DNA of 64,000 nt, from positions 46,787,133-46,851,132 of the forward strand of contig CM061238.1 of the NCBI GenBank assembly GCA_030848705.1, in the 5' to 3' direction. The position numbers and the translations under genes are program-made. The notes beneath the pieces are model-generated. The model ran no database searches and was not told the DNA's origin. It saw only the letters and a program-made list of their open reading frames with translations. Shown in pieces: positions 33,315-44,148 of the stretch (position 1 is its first letter; the number at the start of each line of letters is the position of its first letter). Origin of the DNA: Heracleum sosnowskyi. Its lineage: Eukaryota > Streptophyta > Magnoliopsida > Apiales > Apiaceae.

Positions 33315-36300
33315 TCATCTTTGCCTCTGTGGTCTTGTTTTCTTCCCTTTTCTTGCATTGTTCTCCTCAATCTGAGCTTGAAGTCTTCTGTAGAAAATCT
33401 TCTCTTCTTCATCTTGATTCCCCAACTTGGATTGCATTAATCTTAGAGTTTCATTGGATGCCTTCTCCAGTTGGTCTTCTATTCTGAAGAATCTTCTACA
33501 GTTGTCCTTGTCTCTGAATTCCATCATCCAAAAAGGTTGGAGATGAATTTTCTTTCCTGTTTGAGGGACCTTCAATACTCTGGGAAGTGCACCAGGCTTG
33601 TTCCAGCTAGCTTTGATTTGGCAAATTTTGGAAACAACTTCAGATTTAGCTGTTTTGGTAAAACCAAAATCTTTCTTCAGGCATTTAAACACAAATAGCA
33701 GTGTCTGATAGTCTTCTCCCAGAATTCTATGTAGAGGCCAAACCTGTTCTCTCCCACCCTTGTAGACAAACACCAATCTCTCTGGTAGTTTGTAAGAAGC
33801 TGCTATTCCTCTCACTTCAACTAGGTCATCAAGATTGATATGTAGGTCAGACTCCTCCCTGATATCAGCAATGTAGATGAAGTCTTCTGGGTTGGTAGGA
33901 GGTTTTTCAGCTTGTGGTCTCCTTACTAGAATTGGCTTAGCCTTGGTAGCCCTTTGCTTAGATTTCTTCTTTGGATCCATCTCAAAGAGGAATTTTGGAA
34001 AGTTGGCCTCATCAAACTCAATTGGCTCTTCCTTTGGCTCAATTGGCTGATCATGGAAATTAACAGGATGTTTAGGATCAAAGGCTAACTTTACCCCTAG
34101 AGCTGGATCAGGAATTGTTGGAGGTGCAGTTGGTACAGAAGAGTCTGATGCAATACTCTGAGAGTCATCATTCTCAAAGGCTATATTTCTCCTAGCTCTT
34201 GCCTTTGGTTGCCTTGTGCTCTTCTTTGCACTCCTTTCCTCTCTGGCTTTTTCTTCTTGCTGTCTTTCTTCTTCATCAAGAGATTGAGCAACTGCAAGTG
34301 CTTGCATTGCTGCTCTTTCTGACTCTTCAGCCTTAGCTTCAGCAAAGTTTGGGTGACCAGCCCAAACACAGATTTCTTGTCCATTCCTGTAGACAATTGC
34401 CCTTTGCTTCCTTACCTCAGTATCATTGCTTTCCTTGCATTTAGTGATAAGTAATCCAAGAAGCTTGAGCTCATCTGGATAAGGTGCAGGATAGAAAGTC
34501 CTTGCTATATTTTTGCCCTTTGGTTTAGCAGGGAACTTGGGAGATAAGCTTCTTTGCAATGTAGCTTGTTCCACATCCCTAATGCATGAAGTTTGTCCTT
34601 TCTCCTTCCTTGAACCTTGAGTGACTCCATGTAGAAGGGGCTCTACCTTATATAAAGAATTGGTCTGTGGCTCCCATTCCGTTGATGCTAAAACCATGGC
34701 ATCCGTTGATGGCTCTGTAGAAGAAGCTTGATTCGTTGATGGATCTGAAATCTTTGCAGAATCAGCTAACGTCTTGATTCTTTCATCTATCCTGGACCAG
34801 TGGTCTTTAATTTGTTCAGCAAGCTGTAGCTTCATAGATGCTTGCTGAATCAGGTCAATGCTGTCCAGTTTAGCTTTTCCTGACTCCCCCATAGCTAATG
34901 GCTCCTTTGACAGGGAAATGGCTGGGACCATAACCTTTGTGATTTGAATGTCTAGCTCCTTAGATTTCTCCCCCTTTTTGTTATCATCAAGAGAGATGAC
35001 TGGGAGTCCTTGAGCTGCCACTAGCTGGGCCAAGAGTTGTGTCTGCTTCTCCTGTTCCTTTTGCATCTGAGATAAAGTAGCTTCCACCTTGTCCACTCTA
35101 GAAGAGAGAGTCTTCAAGGAGGTAGCCACCTCAGGTTCCTTAGAGAAAAACCTGTTCATCTTGGACACAGTGAGAAGAGGAAGCTTTTCATCTAGCCTCC
35201 TTTCATTAGCATCCTTGAGATTGCTAATTGAGTCCTTGATTTCTCTAGCCTCAATCCTTGTCTGCATCATCTGTAGCCTTTGGATTTCCAGTGAATCCAT
35301 AATAGCCTTGTAGAATTTCTTGTCATTGGCATTTGCAGACTCATGAGCCAGATAGGCCTCATTGTACTGCCTTGTGATTGCAGCATCCAGGGAGATCCTT
35401 CCTTGTAAATCTTGAGAAAGCCAGTTTGGTGTAGGAGGCACCACAGAAGTCCCAGTCTGTGAAGCAGTGGCCACCTGATTGTCACCAAAGCTGTCCTCAT
35501 CATCAGAGAAATCAAACTCACCACTTGCTGCAGCTCCTGGAGATAGATTGGTCAAGGCATCCTTTGCTCTTTGCATTGATGCAGTTGTATGAATTAGTTG
35601 TAGTGACCTCTCTGCCTCCACATTGCCCTGTTGAGCCAAAACTTGATAGGCTGACACAGGATGAGTAAAGGTCTCAGGATCCAGGGAAATACTATCCAGA
35701 GTTTGTTGATAGAGCTCTTGGAAAGTAAGTTCCCTTTCTCCCTCATTGACCTCCATTGACTCACTAGCAATGGTTGCTTCCTCCCTTATGACTCCTGTAG
35801 TCCCTTCTCTCTCTCCTCTATTTTCTTGCATCATGGGCTCCCCATGGCTCACACCTCTCACACCCTCACCTTCACCTACTAAGGTGGAACTCTCAATCTC
35901 TCCTTTTGCCTGGCTGGAAGAAATAGCCAGCCTCTCACTCTCATTCTCTCCTTTTGCCTGGCTGCAAGCCAGCCTCTCAGTTTCACTCCCTCTCAATCCT
36001 AGAAGTGTCTCAACTACCATTAGATCATCTGCACTAGTTGTGGAAACAACTTGATTTTCAATTAGAGGTGCAAAGTGAACTATCAACGGTATGGTAGTTT
36101 GAACTGTCAACGGTATGGATACCGTTGATGGAGAAACACTTGTCAACGAAAGAGCCTGTTTCGTTGATGAGGTCAAGAAAGCACTTTGAGAAAGTGAAAT
36201 TACAGTAGAATCTGTGGTGATTGATTTAAGAGATTGTTCCACAGATCCTCTTGTAACTTCAGAAAAGGATGATTGGTGGCCCAACAAATCACTTAACAAG

Positions 36301-37793
36301 TGATGGTCACCAATGTCAGAGTGGGGCTTCTCCAAGAAAAGAGTTGGAGAATCAGGGATAGATGAATGGATCATATCCACATCCAATGATTGAGTTGGTG
36401 AATTTGGTGGAGATAGTTCAAGATTGATATCAAGAGAATGGGACTGTAACCCCAGAGTTATGATAGGGGTTACATCAAATTGAATTTGTGAAACTGGAAG
36501 TGTTGCTTCCAGTGTGTGTGCACCCTGTGAAACCTGGGATTTTTGCTTTACTCTTCTTTGGTACTGGGAAATTGTAGACTGTGGGCTTACAGTGTCCCTT
36601 GCCCTCTTGGACTGTGCTCTTGGTGGAGAGCTTGTTTCAATAATTACATCCTTTTGGGAGGATGCAATTAGACTTGTGCTTAAATCCATTTTACTCATTG
36701 TGCCTTGTTGGGAAGACACAATGGGGCTAGGCTGGGAAACACTTACCTCACCTTCCTTATTCTTGGGGTTTCTTTGACTTTCACCCCTTCCCTCACCTCT
36801 CACAACTCCAGACTCACTCCCCTTAGGTTGTGTGGTGGTTTTTACAACAGGTGCCTTTTGAGAAGCACCTAAGGTTGGATTGGAGGATTTCATTGATTTT
36901 GGTTTTGTTGCTGGGGCAGGAGCCTGTTGGGTCACAGCTACAGACTCCATAGCAACTGGGTTGGATGAGACAATGGAAGTAACAGCTATACTAACAGGGA
37001 TAGCAGTAGTTACCTCAATGATTGGCAGATACACCACTGGAACATCACCATTGTGGTTCAGCCTCAGTATGTCTGTCAATACTCTCTTCTCTTGCACAAA
37101 GCACTCAAACCTGGCAGTAGGGTTAGAGATAACTAATGGTGCTGGACTAACATGATTAGCCAGCATCATCAGAAACCTTGCATAATAGATATTTTTCTTC
37201 CTATTTGCCTTATCACCCAACTTAGCACCAATTTCATACATAAGTTGGGTGCTAAAGTTGTAATATCTATCATTTAGAAGCATGGTTAGGAGAATTAACA
37301 TAGAGTTAGTTAATGCATCAAAATTACTAATCTTTCCAGAAAAGACCTTAATGAATGCATCAGCTAAATAGCTATATTCCCTAACCAAACCTCTCCTAAT
37401 TATCTTACCCAAGTTATCAGTAGGCAAAGAGTAGTTTATAGAATTTAGCACGGTAGTTATTTCAATGTTAGTAGGCAAAGCATCACAGTTATTATCAGGA
37501 ATATGTAAACATGCTTGCAAAACATCAGAATTAACTATGTACTCATTACCTTGAAGAGTGAATTGCAGTGTGCAGTTTGTTCCACTATACTCACATGAGG
37601 TCCAAATCTCCTCGATTATTTCATTGTAGAGTGGTGTAGAGTGAAACATCGCATAGCTCAACTTACAGTTCCTCATGAAGTCCATCATCTTGAAAAAGAT
37701 GCTGTTCGGACTCTCCTTAACAACAAATGGAATAGAATTGTTCTTCTCATAGATGAACCCACTAGCAGACATAAGCTTGACTATGGGTGCCAT
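33315..37793 (-). CDS. Element E extra ORF after pol, intact, 1492 residues, function unknown
   Basis: The ATG is at 37791-37793. The N-terminal about 260 residues are the domain shared with A, B and Z (YARFLMMLANHV near residue 205). Next comes a long Ser/Thr/Pro/Gln-rich region (about 290-700), helical coiled-coil stretches (about 820-950), a basic patch (STRQPKARARRN) and a compact C-terminal domain (about 1240-1440). It starts MAPIVKLM without a signal peptide, and I see no membrane anchor or fusion peptide, so 'env-like' describes its position only. At 4.5 kb it is larger than pol. Its openness in a young copy argues it is under selection. Eight TTTCGTTGA-type motifs lie inside it. It may match Pfam's plant transposon protein domain (untested). 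Confidence 0.85.
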   Translation of the reverse strand: MAPIVKLMSASGFIYEKNNSIPFVVKESPNSIFFKMMDFMRNCKLSYAMFHSTPLYNEIIEEIWTSCEYSGTNCTLQFTLQGNEYIVNSDVLQACLHIPDNNCDALPTNIEITTVLNSINYSLPTDNLGKIIRRGLVREYSYLADAFIKVFSGKISNFDALTNSMLILLTMLLNDRYYNFSTQLMYEIGAKLGDKANRKKNIYYARFLMMLANHVSPAPLVISNPTARFECFVQEKRVLTDILRLNHNGDVPVVYLPIIEVTTAIPVSIAVTSIVSSNPVAMESVAVTQQAPAPATKPKSMKSSNPTLGASQKAPVVKTTTQPKGSESGVVRGEGRGESQRNPKNKEGEVSVSQPSPIVSSQQGTMSKMDLSTSLIASSQKDVIIETSSPPRAQSKRARDTVSPQSTISQYQRRVKQKSQVSQGAHTLEATLPVSQIQFDVTPIITLGLQSHSLDINLELSPPNSPTQSLDVDMIHSSIPDSPTLFLEKPHSDIGDHHLLSDLLGHQSSFSEVTRGSVEQSLKSITTDSTVISLSQSAFLTSSTKQALSLTSVSPSTVSIPLTVQTTIPLIVHFAPLIENQVVSTTSADDLMVVETLLGLRGSETERLACSQAKGENESERLAISSSQAKGEIESSTLVGEGEGVRGVSHGEPMMQENRGEREGTTGVIREEATIASESMEVNEGERELTFQELYQQTLDSISLDPETFTHPVSAYQVLAQQGNVEAERSLQLIHTTASMQRAKDALTNLSPGAAASGEFDFSDDEDSFGDNQVATASQTGTSVVPPTPNWLSQDLQGRISLDAAITRQYNEAYLAHESANANDKKFYKAIMDSLEIQRLQMMQTRIEAREIKDSISNLKDANERRLDEKLPLLTVSKMNRFFSKEPEVATSLKTLSSRVDKVEATLSQMQKEQEKQTQLLAQLVAAQGLPVISLDDNKKGEKSKELDIQITKVMVPAISLSKEPLAMGESGKAKLDSIDLIQQASMKLQLAEQIKDHWSRIDERIKTLADSAKISDPSTNQASSTEPSTDAMVLASTEWEPQTNSLYKVEPLLHGVTQGSRKEKGQTSCIRDVEQATLQRSLSPKFPAKPKGKNIARTFYPAPYPDELKLLGLLITKCKESNDTEVRKQRAIVYRNGQEICVWAGHPNFAEAKAEESERAAMQALAVAQSLDEEERQQEEKAREERSAKKSTRQPKARARRNIAFENDDSQSIASDSSVPTAPPTIPDPALGVKLAFDPKHPVNFHDQPIEPKEEPIEFDEANFPKFLFEMDPKKKSKQRATKAKPILVRRPQAEKPPTNPEDFIYIADIREESDLHINLDDLVEVRGIAASYKLPERLVFVYKGGREQVWPLHRILGEDYQTLLFVFKCLKKDFGFTKTAKSEVVSKICQIKASWNKPGALPRVLKVPQTGKKIHLQPFWMMEFRDKDNCRRFFRIEDQLEKASNETLRLMQSKLGNQDEEEKIFYRRLQAQIEENNARKGKKTRPQRQR

Positions 37794-38329
37794 TGTTGAG
37801 TGAGGAAAAGCTTCGAGCTGTATTGCTTGTTAGAGAGAAGAAGATAGAAAAACTTTTGGAATTTTTGAGAACAGGTAGAAATGAAATAAATAAATTGAAA
37901 TTTCTTAAATACTCCCCCAAAAATTCTCAGAAATTAAGTCCAATAATTAATCTAAATTACCTGATTGGCTTAAAAAGTAACCGTTAGAATTAAATATTAC
38001 CACGATTTATACTTACAGGGGTGTATGCATAGATCGTGATAAAGAACGTGCAATTTCAACGGTTCAGATTAAAAAGCGCTACATCAACGAATCAGAATTG
38101 GGCATTTTAGGTCCCTTCTATTTCGTTGATAAAGCTGTGTTTCGTTGATATAAAAGAGCTATCAACGAAACACCCAGAAAAATGCTAAGACTATCAACGA
38201 AATGGTGCGTTTCGTTGACATAGTAATTTTGACTTAGACAAAATTTCACCTTTTCCTGAGAAAATCAATTCACAGAAAAATTATAGCAAATTCCTGGCTG
38301 CATTTTAACTTGCAAAAATCTCAAAATAA
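37794..38329. other. Element E spacer between pol and the extra ORF
   Basis: About 540 non-coding bases. Six TCAACGAA/TTCGTTGA motifs in both orientations lie between 38083 and 38222. No gene is seen. It could hold a promoter or splice acceptor for the extra ORF, but none is clear. Confidence 0.7.
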
Positions 38330-41300
38330 TTAAGAGAAATTTAGCATACCTAGCTCACTTACTAATCTTGAGAATGTAGATTCATCAAGTGGCTTGGTAA
38401 AGATGTCTGCAAGTTGTTGTTCACTTGGAACAAAATGTAACTCCACAGTACCATTCATAACATGTTCTCTAATAAAGTGGTACTTGATGTCAATGTGCTT
38501 GGTCCTTGAATGTTGCACTGGATTCTCAGTAATGGCAATGGCACTAGTGTTGTCACAGAAAATAGGAATTTTCTCAACTCTTAATCCATAATCAAGTAGT
38601 TGGTTTTTCATCCATAAAATCTGTGCACAACAACTTCCAGCTGCAATATACTCAGCCTCAGCTGTGGAGGTGGAAACTGAGTTTTTTTTTCTTGCTGAAC
38701 CATGATACAAGCTTGTTTCCTAGAAATTGACAGGTTCCAGTTGTGCTTTTCCTGTCAATTTTACATCCTGCATAATCTGTATCTGAATAACCAATTAGTT
38801 CAAAACCAGATTCTCTAGGATACCAAATGCCAAGGTTTGGTGTTCCTTTGAGATATCTGAAAATTCTTTTAATAGCAACTAAATGGGATTCCCTAGGATC
38901 AGCCTGAAATCTAGCACATAGACATGTAGCAAACATAATATCAGGTCTACTAGCTGTTAAATATAAAAGTGAGCCAACCATGCCTCTGTAACTTGAAATG
39001 TCCACAGATTTTTCCTTAGTATTCAATTCAAGTTTGGTGGCAGTAGGCATGGGTGTTTTGGCAGGAGAGCATTCCATTAAGTTAAACCTCTTTAACAAAT
39101 CATTAATGTACTTGGTTTGACTAATGAAAATGCCTTCATTAACTTGCTTTACTTGAAGACCAAGAAAATAAGTTAATTCTCCCATCATGCTCATTTCATA
39201 CTTACTTTGCATAAGCTTGGCAAACTTTTGACAAAGTTTTTCATCTGTAGACCCAAAAATTATGTCATCTACATAAATTTGAACAAGTATTGTAGAGTCA
39301 TTCACAATCCTATGAAAAAGAGTTTTATCTACAGTACCTCTAGTGAAGTGATTCTCAAGAAGGAACTGCGACAATGTGTCATACCAGGCTCTAGGTGCTT
39401 GTTTCAAACCATAGAGTGCTTTGAGGAGAAAGTACACATACTCTGGAAAATCATCATCTTCAAAGCCAGGAGGTTGACTCACATACACCTCCTCTTCCAG
39501 TTCCCCATTCAGAAAAGCACTCTTCACATCCATTTGAAAGACCTTGAAATTGGCATGGGCTGCATAGGCTAGGAAAATCCTTATTGCTTCTAGTCTTGCA
39601 ACAGGAGCAAAGGTTTCATCAAAATCAATTCCCTCTTCCTGTGAGTAGCCTTTTGCAACCAATCTAGCTTTGTTCCTTGTGACTATGCCATTTTCATCCA
39701 TCTTGTTTCTGAACACCCATTTTGTGCCTATTACACTCCTGTCTTTAGGCTTGGGCACCAGCTTCCAAACATTGTTCCTCTCGAATTGGTTTAGCTCCTC
39801 TTGCATAGCCAAAACCCAATCTGGATCTAAAAGTGCATCCTCAACTTTCTTTGGCTCTTCTTGAGACAGAAAGCTACTATATAGACATTCCTCTTGAGTT
39901 GCTCTTCTAGTTTGAACTTTTGAAGAAACATCACCTATAATTAGTTCAAAGGGATGATCTTTAGTCCATTTTCTTGAGGGAGGTAGATTTGCTCTTGAAG
40001 AAGTAGCTTCATGATCATGATTGCCTTGATTAGATATTTGTCCTTGAGAAACTCCCCCTGAGTTTGTTGTCCCTAATTGATCACTCCTGGAAGCATTTCT
40101 GTGACTGTCAACGGAATGTCCATTTTGACTGTCAACGAAACGCTCATTCTGACTGTCAACGAAATGACCATTTGGTCTACTAGCAGCTATTCTTTTCAAT
40201 CTTAATGCAGCAATTTCATCTTCACTGCTGCTTTCATCTATGCTAGATACAACAACTTTGGACTGTTTCTCAATAGTCTTATCATGATCCATTTGTTCTC
40301 CTTCCTCATTCTCAAAAGAGAGACTTTCATGGAAACCTTCATCACAGAGACCCTGAATTTTGAGATCATCAAAAACAACATGTACAGATTCCATAACAAT
40401 GTTGGTTCTGAGATTGTAGACTCTGTAGGCTTTCCCTGCTGCATAACCCACAAATATTGCTTCATCTGCCTTTGCTTCAAATTTCCCCAAGTGCTCAGCT
40501 TGATTTCTCAGAACAAAACACTTGCAACCAAAGACATGAAGAAAATCCAATAGTGGTTTCTTTCTTTTGAGTAGTTGATAAGGTGTCATTCCCTTGGCCT
40601 GATTAATCAAAGAAATATTTTGAGTGAAGCAAGCTGTGTTGACTGCCTCAGCCCAAAAATAAGTAGGTAACTTTGATTCATCTAGCATTGTCCTTGCAGC
40701 TTCAATAAGTGTTCTGTTTTTCCTTTCAACTACACCATTTTGCTGTGGTGTCCTTGCTGCTGAAAACTCATGCAATATACCATTTTCTTCACAGAACACT
40801 TTCATGCTTGAATTCTTGAATTCTGTCCCATTGTCACTCCTAATTCTTCTCACTTTGAAATCAGGATGATTGCTTACCATCTTGATGTGATTGATAATGA
40901 TTTCACTTGCCTCATCTTTGGAGTGCAAAAAGAAAGTCCATGTAAATCTAGAAAAATCATCAACAATCACAAGACAGTACTTCTTCTTTGAAATTGACAT
41001 GACATTTACAGGGCCAAATAAATCCATGTGGAGCAACTCAAGCTGTTGAACAATTGATGACTCTGTCTTGCTTTTGAATGATGCCTTCTTTTGTTTCCCT
41101 TTTTGACAGGCATCACACAAACCATCCTTGGAGAATTCTACCTGTGGAATTCCTCTAGCAAGATCTTTCCTTACCAAATCATTCATGACTTTGAAATTCA
41201 GATGAGATAATTTCTTGTGCCACAGCCAACTTTCATCCTTGCTTGCCTTGCTGAAAAGACATGTGATGGTGTCTGGACTTGTGCTGCTAAAGTCAGCAAT

Positions 41301-41654
41301 GTACACGTTCCCTCTTCTGAATCCAGTCATGACCACATTGTTGTTTCCTACCTTAGAAACAACACAGGCTTCTTTTGAAAAAGTAACTAAAAATCCTTTG
41401 TCACAAAGTTGGCTGATACTAAGCAGGTTGTGCTTAAGACCATCCACCAATGCAACCTCATCAATGATGACATTCTCTTTTGAAATCAAGCCATATCCCT
41501 TTGTGTAGCCTTTGCTGTCATCTCCAAAAGCAATACAAGGGCCAGCTTTTTCCTGAAACTCTGTGAGCAGGGTGGAATCACCAGTCATGTGTCTTGAACA
41601 ACCACTATCCAAGTACCAAAGATTCCTTTTGTCTCCCTGCACACAACAAACCAA
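38330..41654 (-). CDS. pol: Element E pol polyprotein, open except for one A-run frameshift
   Basis: The frame from 41654 has protease (LDSG, near residue 16), pre-integrase zinc region ([17 protein letters not shown]), integrase with D, D and E motifs ([25 protein letters not shown]), a linker with three 24-bp repeats, and reverse transcriptase with YVDD (39264-39275) and DKTLF. The frame is lost in an A9 run (T9 at 38682-38690) just after the Ser-Lys-Lys of RNase H. One A fewer would restore the frame seen in the relatives. The end of RNase H (CDNTSAIAI, ending LGMLNFS) is open downstream to 38330. The slip may be real or a sequencing artefact. Pol has no ATG of its own at the gag junction. 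Confidence 0.9.
40103..40174 (-). repeat. Three tandem 24-bp units in the pol linker of element E
   Basis: Units start at 40103, 40127 and 40151, each beginning GACTGTCAACG. They add an in-frame eight-residue repeat (FVDSQN-type) between integrase and reverse transcriptase. Every unit carries the E-family motif. Confidence 0.93.
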
Positions 41655-41673
41655 ATCAAGTTGATTTTGTTAC
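41637..41673 (-). other. gag/pol junction segment of element E (37 nt, GT...AG)
   Basis: The minus strand begins GTAACAAAATC after the gag Trp codon and ends with a T/G-rich stretch and TGTGCAG. The gag TGA is inside. Removal would join gag and pol in frame. Unremoved, pol is displaced by +1, unlike B and C. Confidence 0.5.
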
Positions 41674-44085
41674 CCAAGTTTCCTTGGGTCCTGTCTTGTT
41701 AGCCTTTGATTTCCTTCTCAGATCATTTTTCACTTGTGTTGATCTTTGAGGGTTGCTCACAGTTTCATTCTTAGCATGCATAGATGGAGGAACAAACATG
41801 TTATTCCATGGCATTTGTGGCATGTTAAACATATTCATGTAAGGGTTAGGCACAAATGACATACCAGCATATGGATTATGATACTGTGCATATGGAGCAA
41901 ACATGTTAGGCATAACAGGCATTGCAGGTATAGAATCATTCAATGTAGACTTAGGCATTTTCACATTAGCAGGTTTCTTAACAGACTTGCAATTAGCATA
42001 TAGATGATTAACACTACCACAATTAACACATGTCTTTCTAGGTGCATATTTATCAGGTGTGTAATTGTTGTGCTTGTTAATCCTTACTTTTCCGTTTCTA
42101 TTATTCTTTTTGTTACCTTTAGTCTCAACTTGAACTTTCTCTAACTTGTCTTTCAATTGCTTGTTAGACAAGTGACCTACATTAGCTCTTTCAACAGGCT
42201 TCTCAACTTTCTTTGATTTACTAGACTCACCTTGAACAAAGTTCTTGGTGACAGGACCATACTTTTCATTAAGTCTAGTGAGTTCTACTTTCTTTTTCTC
42301 TGTCAACGAAACAGCATGATCGGTTGATGGTTCATCTGTCAACGAAACATTGCATTCCGTTGACGTATCAACCTTCAACAAATGATCATTGTTGTTTGTT
42401 GACTCTGATTCTGATTCTAAGGTTTCAACAGCATACCCTAGTTTCTCCTTGTTCTTTTTCCATGATTGCTCACAGAAAGATTCCACACCTTGAACATTAA
42501 TGATGTTGCTAGCAACATTCCTGGAATCTTTCCATTTTGCAATCACACTCTGTTCTATCTCTAGTTGTGTTTTAAGAATTTCTTCCCTCTTCAATACTTT
42601 CTCAAGTTCCAGCTTAGCATCCCTACTAACACGTCTCATTTTCTCAAACTCAATGAGCTGTGCTTCTAACATGGCATTTCTATCACTTAAGAGCAGATTT
42701 GATTCTTTAATCCTTGAATTCTCCTTGGTAAGTGATTTAAGAGTAACACGCAAATTATATAGTACAGTAGACATTTCATTTACTGCACTATCGCATTCCT
42801 CTTTAGAAAGCTCAGAAAGATTAGTAATTGTTACCTGGTTGCTTGAGGAGCTTGCTTCCTGCTCATGATTGTTAGCCATAAGAGCCAAGTTGACATACTC
42901 AACATCATCATCAGAATCTTCACCATTACCAGCCCAATCATACTCCTGAGACATGAAAGCCTTTTCTTTTTGCTTGAGAAGTTCAAAGTATTTCTTTTTA
43001 TAATCAACAGGCTCAAATTTCCTGTTGCCCTTCTCAATCTTGGGCTTTCTCCAGTCTCCAGCAAAGTGACCAAGCATTCCACAATTGAAACATTTAGATT
43101 TAGACTTTTCAATCCAGTTACTTTTGTTAGGTTGAAAGTCTCTCCTTGGTGGCCTTGCTTCTGAGTTTCTCTTGAACTTGAACTTAGAGAATTTTCTTGA
43201 CAGAAAAGCAATGTGTTCATCAATCTCATCTAAGTCATCCAAGTTGGCTGGTTCTGATTCTTCTTCCTCTGTCATCTTGCCTTTTCCCTTGCTAACATCA
43301 CTTCTACAACTAGCTCGACTAGTTGTGGCTTTTGCAGCTTCCTCATTGTCATCTTCCAGTTGGTTCACAGATGCAATCAATGCAATAGATCCACCCTTCT
43401 TCTGTACCTTCTCAATTTCTTCATCTTGCTCCATTTCCAACTCATATGTCTTTAATGTTCCATACAGCCTTTCAAGAGTGTAATCTTTGTACTCTTGAGT
43501 GTTTCTTAGAGAAACAGTCATAGGCTTCCATTCTTTTGGAAGAGCTCTTAGAAATTTAAGGTTTGAATCCTTAGTTTGGTAGATTCTCCCATACAACTTT
43601 AATCCATTCAGAAGCTTTTGAAACCTACTAAACATGTCATTTAGGGTTTCACCAGCTTTAAAGTGAAAGTGCTCATATTGTTGTATAAGGAGTTGCATTT
43701 TGTTCTCCCTTACTTGCTCAGTTCCTTCACATAGTGTTCTGACAGTGTCCCATACTTCTTTGGAGGTTGTACAGTTTATGACATTGTCAAACATCTCTTG
43801 CTCCAAACCATTAAACAGAATGTTCATGGTTCTTTTATCTTTATGGACTTCTGCAACATCTTCAATAGTCCATTCTGAGACAAGTTTTGGAATTTCCACA
43901 CCAAGAGCATCATCTGGCAGTCCAACTCTAGATGCAAACTTCATGGGAACGTGTGGACCTTTCTCAATGCAGTCTACATACCTCTCGTCCATAGACATGA
44001 GATGTAAATGCATCTTTACTTTCCAGTGAAAGTAATTGTCCTTATCAAGAACTGGTATCTTCACACCTGCATCCTTCTTCACCAT
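41656..44085 (-). CDS. gag: Element E gag, 809 residues, with an altered first zinc knuckle
   Basis: The ATG is at 44083-44085. It opens with the copia gag N terminus ([13 protein letters not shown]) and a capsid domain of the UBN2 type (about residues 60-220, with [14 protein letters not shown] and [10 protein letters not shown]). Knuckle 1 reads [14 protein letters not shown]: the last zinc-binding Cys is Trp. An acidic patch and a long coiled coil follow. Knuckle 2 ([14 protein letters not shown]) is intact. A Met/Pro/Asn-rich stretch precedes the WVTKST end. About four family motifs lie at 42300-42366. The protein should form particles, but RNA packaging may be weakened by the lost Cys. 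Confidence 0.9.
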   Translation of the reverse strand: MVKKDAGVKIPVLDKDNYFHWKVKMHLHLMSMDERYVDCIEKGPHVPMKFASRVGLPDDALGVEIPKLVSEWTIEDVAEVHKDKRTMNILFNGLEQEMFDNVINCTTSKEVWDTVRTLCEGTEQVRENKMQLLIQQYEHFHFKAGETLNDMFSRFQKLLNGLKLYGRIYQTKDSNLKFLRALPKEWKPMTVSLRNTQEYKDYTLERLYGTLKTYELEMEQDEEIEKVQKKGGSIALIASVNQLEDDNEEAAKATTSRASCRSDVSKGKGKMTEEEESEPANLDDLDEIDEHIAFLSRKFSKFKFKRNSEARPPRRDFQPNKSNWIEKSKSKCFNCGMLGHFAGDWRKPKIEKGNRKFEPVDYKKKYFELLKQKEKAFMSQEYDWAGNGEDSDDDVEYVNLALMANNHEQEASSSSNQVTITNLSELSKEECDSAVNEMSTVLYNLRVTLKSLTKENSRIKESNLLLSDRNAMLEAQLIEFEKMRRVSRDAKLELEKVLKREEILKTQLEIEQSVIAKWKDSRNVASNIINVQGVESFCEQSWKKNKEKLGYAVETLESESESTNNNDHLLKVDTSTECNVSLTDEPSTDHAVSLTEKKKVELTRLNEKYGPVTKNFVQGESSKSKKVEKPVERANVGHLSNKQLKDKLEKVQVETKGNKKNNRNGKVRINKHNNYTPDKYAPRKTCVNCGSVNHLYANCKSVKKPANVKMPKSTLNDSIPAMPVMPNMFAPYAQYHNPYAGMSFVPNPYMNMFNMPQMPWNNMFVPPSMHAKNETVSNPQRSTQVKNDLRRKSKANKTGPKETWVTKST

Positions 44086-44134
44086 GGTTTCTGTTTTGGT
44101 CTTGATCTTTAAACTTCTTGTATGTTAGAAGCTT

Positions 44135-44146
44135 GCTCTGATACCA
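44135..44146 (-). other. Element E primer binding site
   Basis: The minus strand reads TGGTATCAGAGC, complementary to the initiator methionine tRNA end, two bases from the 5' LTR. Confidence 0.94.
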
Positions 44147-44148
44147 AT

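Noticed and set aside
33315..37793. The 1492-codon frame as a host gene captured by the element
   Set aside because: It lies between pol and the polypurine tract in the same orientation, and A, B and Z have related frames in the same place, so it belongs to the element family.
33315..37793. Extra ORF as a retroviral-type envelope gene
   Set aside because: No signal peptide, membrane anchor, fusion peptide or cleavage site can be seen; only the position suggests it.
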